NCBI GenBank assembly: GCA_019454045.1
Contig: SKCR01018456.1
Coordinates: 1-64,000, forward strand
Source of the DNA: Zanthoxylum bungeanum
Taxonomy: Eukaryota; Streptophyta; Magnoliopsida; Sapindales; Rutaceae
Reading direction: 5' to 3'
DNA: 64,000 bases
The notes below the pieces were generated by a model. That model was not told where the DNA came from, made no database searches, and worked only from the letters and a program-made list of their open reading frames with translations. The translations under genes were made by a program, and so were the position numbers. Positions 35,486 to 45,762 of this stretch are shown piece by piece. The number at the start of each line of letters is the position of its first letter. Positions within the stretch are counted from its first letter, which is position 1.

Positions 35486-35764
35486 AAAAAATTTAAAATA
35501 AAAAAATATCTCAATCGTGTGAGGCGGCCGCCTCATGCCGCCTCACGCCGATTCTGGGTGAGGCGGCCGCCTCACACGAAGAAGGCGCCGCCTCATAAAA
35601 TCCGCGTAAAGCGGGCGCCTCAGCGCGCCGTCGCCGCGAGGCGGCCGCTTTACGCGGATTTTTAAACACTGCAATAAGTAAGTAATATTATGGAAAATGG
35701 ATGTTCGTATTCATGAATCAGATATAAATACGGTCCGATTTGCGCTCTAAGCACCAATCCGACA

Positions 35765-35878
35765 ATTTTCTCCACTTACTCTAGTGTCAATCCACTGTAT
35801 AATATACACATCTCAATGTGTATCGTTGCACATGGCCCTCAAAAGCTCACCTAATTCTCAAGAGGTAAGCAACAAGAA
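35765..35878 (-). other. Polypurine tract and 3' internal end of the older LARD-like element
   Basis: On the - strand the purine-rich GAGTAAGTGGAGAAAAT lies immediately before the LTR start TGTCGG. The segment continues, after the inserted array, at 52567. Confidence 0.5.
35874..35878. repeat. Left target-site duplication of the tandem LARD array (AAGAA)
   Basis: AAGAA directly precedes TGTAACATCC at 35879, and the same five bases follow the last LTR at 52562-52566. A single shared duplication bounds three LTRs and two internal domains. Confidence 0.85.
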
Positions 35879-36248
35879 TGTAACATCCCCGATATGGGAG
35901 ATGTTACCGGCAGGGGATAGCAGTACTAACCCCATAAGCCTCTGACTAACTGACTGTGTTCTGAACTATATGAATGTCATGTCATATATGAAGACTATAA
36001 CTAGATCAACATAGAATACTTTATTAACTCATAAATGCATGCTTAGAAAATACTTCTTTTACAATACTTTAATAGACACTTATAATGACTACCATAACAC
36101 TAATGCATTCAAATACTTTAACTTTGTACTTGACTCTTATGCTTGTGACTCTGTACTGGTGGACTCATCCCCAGTGACTGCATCAGTATCCATCCTCCCG
36201 AGCTTGTCCTCCTGGAATCCCTACAAAACAACTAACACTGGTGGGGGG

Positions 36249-36269
36249 TTAGATTGCTATACAATCTAA
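36249..36269. repeat. Short LTR hairpin, 8-bp stem
   Basis: Stem TTAGATTG / CAATCTAA with loop CTATA. Copies at 43161-43181 and 50077-50097. Related positions in the older relics (21593-21612, 27166-27186) can form the same stem with a changed base pair. Confidence 0.75.
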
Positions 36270-36497
36270 GTGAGTGGACAAAAAATCGAAAACTAAAAAT
36301 AAAAGTCTTTTAACTTTAAAATCACATTTTCAAAATGTCTTTTGTGGAAAATCTGTTTTTGCAAACTTCATCTTTCTAAAAATTGTCTTTAAAACAATGG
36401 AATCTGAAAACTCTCTGTCAAAATCTGATTTCTGAAAACTGGGTTTTAAAAATCTGAAAAACTGTGTACTGCAAGTCTGAAAACTGAAAACTGCTCT

Positions 36498-36595
36498 ACG
36501 TCCAGGACCAATACTCAACTGGACGTCTCTATACACCCAGGACCATCACTCAACTGGGTGTACTCTATGCCCAGGACCATCACTCAACTGGGCAT
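36498..36595. repeat. Triple covarying hairpin array, copy in LTR-A
   Basis: Three 34-bp units each form a 6-bp stem around a 17-base loop (AGGACCATCACTCAACT, with small changes in unit 1). Stems: ACGTCC/GGACGT (36498-36526), ACACCC/GGGTGT (36533-36561) and ATGCCC/GGGCAT (36567-36595). Three of six stem columns differ between units, always with a matching change on the other arm. Present again at 43401-43498 and 50325-50422. Confidence 0.9.
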
Positions 36596-38848
36596 CTGAA
36601 GTCAGGATTTCGGGACTCTGTAATCCCTAATCCTGCTCGAGGATCTGAGAGCGTCCCCTCAGTCCTCCACATGTGCACATGTGTCTGAATCCGTCAATTC
36701 CACTGTACCAGTTACATACTGGGGTGAGGTTTTACCTCATGCCCCGAGATACATAAAAACTATGCTATAAATCATAAAACTGTAACACTTTTTCTTGAAA
36801 AACATTTTCTTTCTCAAAGCATAATTAAATAACATAATAATCGAAATAAAAGTTTCTAACGCCCTAAAGCGCAAAAACATAAGTCTGTACGAAAATGTGA
36901 AATACAAATCCGATGAAAGAAGAAGTGTCCACTCACAGTATACGGCTGAGATGAGTCCCTTCACGGGGTGGAAGGCCGTTGAGAATCTTGAGGCCGATCT
37001 AAATACATGAATAAGAATAAATTCGTTAGCTACTAGAACGAGAATATTCCCATAGATAAGAATAAACGTGGAATGCATGAATTATCACCCCCGCTGTGTT
37101 TCTAACACGTTAAAGCACCCTATAGAATTTTTACGAGGTTCGTTTCGCGGTTACGCAAATCATTTTACGCGTCTACAACTCCTACATCAAAACAGAAGAG
37201 TCACTGACAGTGACCTGACTTCGAAAATTCGGTATAAATAGAGGGGATCATTTCTGGAGCTGAATTTTTTATAGAATACTCCTCTATGAGTCTACTTTAT
37301 GACATTTTTTACGGATCTCAATTTGGACTCCTAGAACTCAAGATATAAGGCACTTTCTGCACCTTACGCAGCAGAGTACTGGACCAGTTCGCCACTGCTC
37401 TAACTCCAACTTCTGAATTTTTCTGCAATTTCATTTTAAGTCTAAAAAATCTGATTTTTGAGTATGTAATTTCCTTATGTATCTAGTTTACTTAAAAATT
37501 AACGGTTCATAAAACGGACGCTCGAAACCCCAGTTACAGCCGCTAAAATACGTACCATCCGGGTGGATCGATTTGCGGCAAAACGTCGCTATTACTTCAA
37601 AATTTTCCCAATCAAACTTCTTTCACTCCAAACCCATTTCTTTCATTTTCCAACACCTAAATACATGCCATTAAGTGTTATTTTTAACCTAAATAAATAT
37701 TTTAAGTCATTGGGGTATTTCCACAAACACTTTATAAGCAACTATCCATTTTCCTACATATTTTCTACCCTTTCTCTACAAGCATTACCCAATGCATATC
37801 ACCAATTCTATACATCTAAAACTACTATATTAACATCATCATTCACTCATTTATTCATCAAATTAACATTACTAAATAATTTTCCAAACATTTCAAACTC
37901 AATTATCCAACAACACAACCCATTTCTTTACTTTCATTCTAACACTTCCAAGCTACAAACCAACCAACATTCATACATCATTTTACATTCTATTTCATCA
38001 ACTAAACTTCTAATCCATCAAGAATTTATCTTTTTACTCACTTTATCAACTCTATCCATCTTCACCCAAATAAATAAATGAAGTCTACCATCTCTTTTAT
38101 TGACTAAAAACACAAGGAATCACATAATCATCATTATAATCATGTTCTTTAACATTACATAATTACCAATTCATTAAACACAAGATTTAAAGAAAATGGG
38201 TCATGGTTTTTTTTACCTTTCTTTCCTTGCTTAATCCTTGTTCATCCTCCAAATCTCTCATGCTCAACTTGCTTGATCATTCCTCTTCTTCTTCTTCTTC
38301 TTCCTTTCTTTCTTTCCTCTCTTTTTCCTTTCTTCTCTCTCGGTTTCCATTCTCTTCCTTTCTCCCTCTAATTTCGTTTTTCTCATTTGGTAAAGGTGAA
38401 TAGTTGCCCTTTTATAGGAGGACCTAATTGATACAAAGAAGGGTGTGGAGATTTCTAGAGAAATGGGGAAATTTGGTGCATTTGTCATTTAGGTCCGAAA
38501 TCACTATTCATTCAGACTTTGACTTGCATTTTTGACCTATTTCTGGTCCGAATTTGGAAAAATGTTTAATGCGAAAGTTGTAGGTCTTGGTCTAAGCTTT
38601 CCGACGATATAAAATTCATAAAATTCCGAGTTCGTATGAAAAAGTTATGCCCAAAATACTATATATAGTACAAAAGGGCATACGGTACAGTTTCTTCTCG
38701 GGACCTCAAGAAATTTTCCGATCGATCCCAAAGTCTTGTCATAAATGTGTTTGAGTCCCAACATGATTTATTTTACGTTCCTTTGTCCCGTACGTACTAA
38801 TATCGTCAAGATCGTCATAAAGAGTAGTACTATCTACCGCTCGTTACA

Positions 38849-41800
38849 AATTCTCCCCTCCTTATATATGATTCGTCCTCGAATCCTCTTTGGCGTCTAA
38901 CTCATGGTTTCCTTGATCTTCTTGTCTCTATCCTTTGCTGGCTATTTAATCCTTCTTCTAGGTCCTCGTTCTATAATAGTCATGCTGAGTACTTGACTAT
39001 TGTTCTTCTGTTCTTTCCGCTATTTCTTATACTCTTGTCTTAAGATCTCTTCTTTATAGACCTTCGCCCATGCCTCATGATTCCTTAACGTGAGTAAACT
39101 TTCAATAGCTGGTTTCCATCGAGGATCCTAATATCTGATACCAATTTCTAATATTTCTCCATTCCATTTGTCCATTTTAACCTTAGAATTATTCCCTACC
39201 TTGGTTGTATCTCATCAATTCCTCTCTCCTAATCTTTTTCTTGAATTTTCCTTATTCTTTACTTCATTTTTTTATCAATTAGTATAGACTTCCTTCAAGT
39301 CTATTCTGTCTTTCTTACTTTGAGTTTTCTCTTTACATACTTATTACAATCTTAAGTTTTTGTCATTCCTTGATTACTATCCTATGTCAACCTAACAACT
39401 TCCTTCTCGTCTTCTAAAGGTCTTACCTGATCATCTGCGAATTACATTTTTGATCTTTTCTTTTCTATTCTTTTGTCTCCTGTCTTTCGACAGCTGCTTT
39501 GTATTAACTTATTCTGCCATTCCTACGCTATAATATAAACCTACCAAACCACCCATAACCCGCGGTTAAACCATCCCAAACCCGTAGTGGTTTGGTCTTC
39601 TTAAGCTAGGACGAGGTATCTTACGCAATTCCTCTTTAACTTTTTCTTAGTATTCTTTTTATTCTTTCTTTACTTGAAGGATATCTGATCTCATATGTCC
39701 TTGGCTTTCCTTTAACACTATCATTTACCTTTTTATCCCATACTTGAGTATCATTTCCTTTCTTGTTACTTTATCTAGTATTTCCTGATAGTATCTATTA
39801 CTCAGATTATCTTTCTTTTCTTATATCACTATCCTTGTACTTGCTCTTGGAGTATCTCAAGATTGCACTTCTGTTCCATTGGGAGGGTGGGAGTTAATCT
39901 TAAGATTCTTATGTTGTGGTATTTCGATGACCTATTTCTTACTTAAGAATTTCGTGTACACCAACCTGGTACCTCTTTTATACTGGATACTACCATTAAA
40001 GCTTTTCTGACTTATCTCTCCTTTATTCCAGGTTCTTCTTTCATCATTTAATCACTTCACATACTATACAAGTCCTTCTAGAAGCATAATTTCAAACAAG
40101 TTCCTTATGCTGTCTCTCAATTCCTTATGTTGCTTAGATTCCTTCGCTTACTACTACTATACTCTCTCTATTATCATTATTAAGGAACTTATTCTGTTAT
40201 GAAGATTCCCTCCTAATCTTAATCTTTCTACTCTTTATTCCTTGCTCTTTTGAAACTCTATTCTCTTCAACTACTAAGGTCATACTTTACACTTTTCCTA
40301 AAATCCTTCTTAATGCCATAAGATCTTTGATAAATTGGTTACTTCTATTTTTATGAATTATCCGCTATGTTCTTTGTACTTACTTCCTTGAGTTGCTAGG
40401 TTTTCTATAAAATTTTATATGTTATCTTCTCTTATTGTAACATTGAATATCCCTCCTTATGCCTCTTATCTAACCCCTTTTAATTGCTTTCCTTTCTTAC
40501 TAAATGCTACGTTCAAATTCCCAGCAATACCATAGGGTCATTCTTATGATGATTTCCTTTATTAAGTTCTAAGATCCTACCACTATCGTTAACTCAATCA
40601 CTTCCTTGTTACTCCTCACAATTCTCATATCATTTGTATATTATTCCCTTCCAATACTTCTTACTATTAAAACCATTTGTGGTTTATTTCTTTATTTGCT
40701 TTGAGTCCTCAACATCCTGTTCTTGCTATAAACCTTGATTTGATCACTTTGTCCTATCATCCACTAATACTCTTATCATTTCATTGAGTACTTCCAATCT
40801 TATAAATTTATTCTTATACTTATCCTTATGCTTTCCTACGAATCCTTACTAACTCAGCTTATCTGTGGTTTATACGATATCTGACTTTCTTAATCTGTGA
40901 ATTATCTTAAATGTCTCTTTCTTTATACTCTCAAAACTTCTTTGATCTTTCTCCTAGGTGGATATTCCGTCAAATTCCACTTTATTTCTTGAATAGAACT
41001 CCATTGGGTTTCTTTCACGGTCATCTATACTAATAGGAACTGTTGTCATCTTCACTAATCCTCTTCTTTATGCCTTGGAAAGTTTCTTTATCTTTGTTCT
41101 AGTACTTTATGTCCTGGTGGAGTCTATTGCTCATGTAGGAATGGTATTAGATAGACTCTGTCAGGATAACTTCTTTGACTGGTATCTCGAAGGAGTAAAG
41201 ATCTGGCAGGTAAAAGTCCTATCCGTGGGATCTCTTGACTATGGGGAATTATCTATTATTCTAATCGTCATTTAATCTTGTTTGTATACAATTGAGTTTC
41301 GAAGGACCTAAAGTCTTTCTTTCTCTATTGACATCTTGTGTCATTAAAAAAAAATTCTTTATCATCCTTGATTTTCTTTCTCCTTCTATTCTTATAACAG
41401 TCTTTGGTTAACTATAGGATTCGCTACCTATACGAAATGGTTTTAAGGATATTGAATTGACTTAGAGGAATTCTTCTAAGTAGGAAAGGTATCTTACTTA
41501 ATGAAAGAACCTTTTCTTTAATCCTTTTACCTTCTATTCTGTTTTATTCTTACTATGTTTATCTTTTACTGCTAATCTTGATATTATCCTTTATTGCTTA
41601 ACTCCATGTCCCTAGTTTATATCACTACAGATTCCATCATTTCTTATCTGTCTCTATTTCTCTATCTATTTACCTATGTATCTTACTTCTGCCTTCCAAA
41701 TCCATACTTTCTATCCTTACTTTAAATTTTGACTATGGCACTTTACTTACACCTCATACTGCTGCTTTTGTCACTTCTAACTCTCTTTATCCTCATAGGT

Positions 41801-42789
41801 TTATTCTTGTATATTCTCATGGATTTCTACTTGACTTTAGACTGATCTATCTTCCAAATTCCTGGGTGAACTCTTTGTCAAACCTCTTATGGTCATCTAT
41901 GCCTATTAAATAAGTTCTATCAGAGTAACTCCCTTATCTGGTGTCATTGAGGAGCATTGAAGGCTAGATGGTTCAGGGTTTCGTCTTCGTCAAATTTACT
42001 GGGAAAAAGGTAGCTAATTGTTTCTACTACTTACTTGGGAATCGAAGTTGAAGTTTGGATACCTGGAATCCTTATTTGACATCTAGATCCATAGAGGCTC
42101 TCAAGACTATCTTGGGTTTCTTACTTCTGTTGTCTCTCTAGCTATTCTTCATTGCTCGGGGAAATCTGTCTTTTGTAAGAAGATTTCGAAGACTAACGGA
42201 TTTTCTTGGAAGGATTTCTTGACTAGGAAGGGAATCTTAATCTTGCTAGGCAACTCCAATACTTGTTGGGGTTTTCGTTATTCTCTTTTAATGCTATGGG
42301 TTCTAGTGTTTTGTCTACTATCCTGATTCTATACCCTCTATCTTGTCTTACATCTCTTCTAGCCTCAATTTTCTCTTTCTACTCCTCTAGGTGGATATTT
42401 TAAGTTTTCCTATTTTATTCCCTCTCTATACATTTCTGTTTCTAACTAGTTCAAGCATCTATGTATCTTTTCTTCTAACTTTTCTCTTCTCCTTTGCTCT
42501 CTTTTAACTTTCTTTGGGACTTATCATCTAATTATCTAGCCTATTCGAAACTTTGGAGAATAGTCTCAGATGACCACGGAGTAATCCTTAACTAGAGTGA
42601 GAAAAAGGAATTCAAATAGCTGGGAAATATTTACTAACCTGTCTGTGAAGCTTGAGGACGTACTCGAGGATCGGATACTGGAGAGGTAGTGCCTCATATA
42701 CGGGTATCCCGGACATACTACGTATACAAGACCCCAGCACTCTACCCACTGCAGCCACTAACTCCTAGACCATGCTCTGATACCATCTT
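38849..42789 (-). mobile_element. Internal domain 1 of the LARD-like element, non-coding
   Basis: 3941 bp between LTR-A and LTR-B. On the - strand it starts with a primer-binding site for initiator tRNA-Met (42785-42774, TGGTATCAGAGC, four bases after the LTR) and ends with a polypurine tract (AAGGAGGGGAGAATT, 38849-38863) abutting the LTR. No gag or pol motif is present in any frame. The + strand is strikingly rich in C and T, so the element RNA would be purine-rich. Long LTRs plus a conserved non-coding interior fit a LARD (large retrotransposon derivative), mobilised in trans by an autonomous partner. Confidence 0.88.
42774..42785 (-). other. Primer-binding site (tRNA-iMet), internal domain 1
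   Basis: Reverse complement TGGTATCAGAGC, identical to the usual plant retroelement site complementary to the 3' end of initiator tRNA-Met; spacer of 4 bases from the LTR. Confidence 0.9.
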
Positions 42790-45762
42790 TGTAACATCCC
42801 CGATATGGGAGATGTTACCGGCAGGGGATAGCAGTACTAACCCCATAAGCCTCTGACTAACTGACTGTGTTCTGAACTATATGAATGTCATGTCATATAT
42901 AAAGACTATAACTAGATCAACATAGAATACTTTATTAACTCATAAATGCATGCTTAGAAAATACTTCTTTTACAATACTTTAATAGACACTTATAATGAC
43001 TACCATAACACTAATGCATTCAAATACTTTAACTTTGTACTTGACTCTTATGCTTGTGACTCTGTACTGGTGGACTCCATCCCCAGTGACTGCATCAGTA
43101 TCCATCCTCCCGAGCTTGTCCTCCTGGAATCCCTACAAAACAACTAACACTGGTGGGGGGTTAGATTGCTATACAATCTAAGTGAGTGGACAAAAATCGA
43201 AAACTAAAATAAAAGTCTTTTAACTTTAAAATCACATTTTCAAAATATCTTTTGTGGAAAATCTGTTTTTGCAAACTTCATCTTTCTAAAAATTGTCTTT
43301 AAAACAATGGAATCTGAAAACTCTCTGTTAAAATCTGATTTCTGAAAACTGGGTTTTAAAAATCTGAAAAACTGTGTACTGCAAGTCTGAAAACTGCTCT
43401 ACGTCCAGGACCAATACTCAACTGGACGTCTCTATACACCCAGGACCATCACTCAACTGGGTGTACTCTATGCCCAAGACCATCACTCAACTGGGCATCT
43501 GAAGTCAGGATTTCGGGACTCTGTAATCCCTAATCCTGCTCGAGGATCTGAGAGCGTCCCCTCAGTCCTCCACATGTGCACATGTGTCTGAATCCGTCAA
43601 TTCCACTGTACCAGTTACATACTGGGGTGAGGTTTTACCTCATGCCCCGAGATACATAAAAACTATGCTATAAATCATAAAACTGTAACACTTTTTCTTG
43701 AAAAACATTTTCTTTCTCAAAACATAATTAAATAACATAATAATCGAAATAAAAGTTTCTAACGCCCTAAAGCGCAAAAACATAAGTCTGTACGAAAATG
43801 TGAAATACAAATCCGATGAAAGAAGAAGTGTCCACTCACAGTATACGGCTGAGATGAGTCCCTTCACGGGGTGGAAGGCCGTTGAGAATCTTGAGGCCGA
43901 TCTAAATACATGAATAAGAATAAATTCGTTAGCTACTAGAACGAGAATATTCCCATAGATAAGAATAAACGTGGAATGCATGAATTATCACCCCCGCTGT
44001 GTTTCTAACACGTTAACACGTTAAAGCACCCTATAGAATTTTTACGAGGTTCGTTTCGCGGTTACGCAAATCATTTTACGCGTCTACAACTCCTACATCA
44101 AAACAGAAGAGTCACTGACAGTGACCTGACTTCGAAAATTCGGTATAAATAGAGGGGATCAGTTCTGGAGCTGAATTTTTTATAGAATACTCCTCTATGA
44201 GTCTACTTTATGACATTTTTTACGGATCTCAATTTGGACTCCTAGAACTCAAGATATAAGGCACTTTCTGCACCTTACGCAGCAGAGTACTGGACCAGTT
44301 CGCCACTGCTCTAACTCCAACTTCTGAATTTTTCTGCAATTTCATTTTAAGTCTAAAAAATCTGATTTTTGAGTATGTGATTTCCTTATGTGTCTAGTTT
44401 ACTTAAAAATTAACGGTTCATAAAACGGACGCTCGAAGCCCCAAGTTACAGCCGCTAAAATACGTACCATCCGGGTGGATCGATTTGCGGCAAAACGTCG
44501 CTATTACTTCAAAATTTTCCCAATCAAACTTCTTTCACTCCAAACCCATTTCTTTCATTTTCCAACACCTAAATACATGCCATTAAGTGTTATTTTTAAC
44601 CTAAATAAATATTTTAAGTCATTGGGGTATTTCCACAAACACTTTATAAGCAACTATCCATTTTCCTACATATCTTCTACCCTTTCTCTACAAGCATTAC
44701 CCAATGCATATCACCAATTCTATACATCTAAAACTACTATATTAACATCATCATTCACTCATTTATTCATCAAATTAACATTACTAAATAATTTTCCAAA
44801 CATTTCAAACTCAATTATCCAACAACACAACCCATTTCTTTACTTTCATTCTAACACTTCCAAGCTACAAACCAACCAACCATTCATACATCATTTTACA
44901 TTCTATTTCATCAACTAAACTTCTAATCCATCAAGAATTTATCTTTTTACTCACTTTATCAACTCTATCCATCTTCACCCAAATAAATAAATGAAGTCTA
45001 CCATCTCTTTTATTGACTAAAAACACAAGGAATCACATAATCATTATTATAATCATGTTCTTTAACATTACATAATTACCAATTCATTAAACACAAGATT
45101 TAAAGAAAATGGGTCATGGGTTTTTTTTACCTTTCTTTCCTTGCTTAATCCTTGTTCATCCTCCAAATCTCTCATGCTCAACTTGCTTGATCATTCCTCT
45201 TCTTCTTCTTCTTCTTCCTTTCTTCTTTCCCTCTCTTTTTCCTTTCTTCTCTCTCGGTTTCCATTCTCTTCCTTTCTCCCTCTAATTTCGTTTTTCTCAT
45301 TTGGTAAAGGTAAATAGTTGCCCTTTTATAGGAGGACCTAATTGGTACAAAGAAGGGTGTGGAGATTTCTAGAGAAATGGGGAAATTTGGTGCATTTGTC
45401 ATTTAGGTCCGAAATCACTATTCATTCAATCTTTGACTTGCATTTTTGACCTATTTCTTGTCCGAATTTGGAAAAATGTTTAATGCGAAAGTTGTAGGTC
45501 TTGGTCTAAGCTTTCCGACGATATAAAATTCATAAAATTCCGAGTTCGTATGAAAAAGTTATGCCCAAAATACTATATATAGTACAAAAGGACATACGGT
45601 ACAGTTTCTTCTCGGGACCTCAAGAAATTTTCCGATCGATCCCAAAGTCTTTTCATAAATGTGTTTGAGTCCCAACATGATTTATTTTACGTTCCTTTGT
45701 CCCGTACGTACTAATATCGTCAAGATCGTCATAAAGAGTAGTACTATCTACCGGTCGTTACA
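42790..45762 (-). mobile_element. LTR-B, the shared middle LTR of the tandem array
   Basis: 2973 bp, TGTAAC...GTTACA. It serves as 5' LTR for internal domain 1 and 3' LTR for internal domain 2. Several of its variants match LTR-C and not LTR-A (for example CCGGTCGTTACA at the end), while others are private. Confidence 0.92.
43401..43498. repeat. Triple covarying hairpin array, copy in LTR-B
   Basis: Same 98-bp arrangement as at 36498-36595, with one loop change in unit 3 (AAGACC for AGGACC). All three stems are intact. Confidence 0.9.

Larger units (their letters stand above)
31910..35671 (-). mobile_element. hAT transposon, 3.76 kb, with degenerate transposase
   Basis: Ends are inverted: CAATGTTTAAAAAT on the left and, read inward, CAGTGTTTAAAAAT on the right. 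The direct repeat CAATAAG flanks it (31903-31909 and 35672-35678), consistent with a hAT target duplication that has lost one base of its eight. Both subterminal regions are very GC-rich and palindromic (GCGGCCGCCTC words) in contrast to the AT-rich core. A transposase relic lies between. It inserted into the left LTR of the older LARD-like element. Confidence 0.85.
29390..35764 (-). mobile_element. Left (3') LTR of an older LARD-like element, interrupted by a hAT transposon
   Basis: Positions 29390-31026 are a diverged copy of 56648-58276, starting GGTTGGGGG (right copy TGTTGGGG). The LTR continues to 31909, is interrupted by the hAT element 31910-35671, and resumes 35679-35764, ending ATCCGACA. 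In sense (- strand) the LTR reads TGTCGG...CCAACA, with inverted ends, and is preceded by a purine-rich tract (AGTGGAGAAAAT, from 35765). Reconstructed LTR length is about 2.6 kb. The short open frames shared with the right copy are chance frames in non-coding LTR. Confidence 0.65.
35879..38848 (-). mobile_element. LTR-A of the young LARD-like tandem array (3'-most LTR in sense)
   Basis: A 2970-bp LTR with inverted ends TGTAAC / GTTACA. It is nearly identical to 42790-45762 and 49706-52561 apart from scattered substitutions and small indels, indicating recent origin. It contains the TTAGATTG/CAATCTAA hairpin (36249-36269) and the triple hairpin array (36498-36595). A recurrent 113-residue - strand frame and a 147-172-residue + strand frame are copied with the LTR and match nothing I recognise; I treat them as chance. 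Tail: TTC/CTT-rich sequence near 38280-38345. Confidence 0.92.

Noticed and set aside
36737..37078. 113-codon frame on the - strand repeated at 43640-43981 and 50564-50905
   Set aside because: It is carried along by near-identical LTR copies; it has no recognisable domain and no evidence of selection, so copy number alone does not make it a gene.
37563..38081. 147-172-codon + strand frame repeated in all three LTRs
   Set aside because: Antisense to the element, low-complexity Phe/Ser/Thr/Leu-rich translation of pyrimidine-rich DNA, and length differs between copies through simple indels. Treated as chance.
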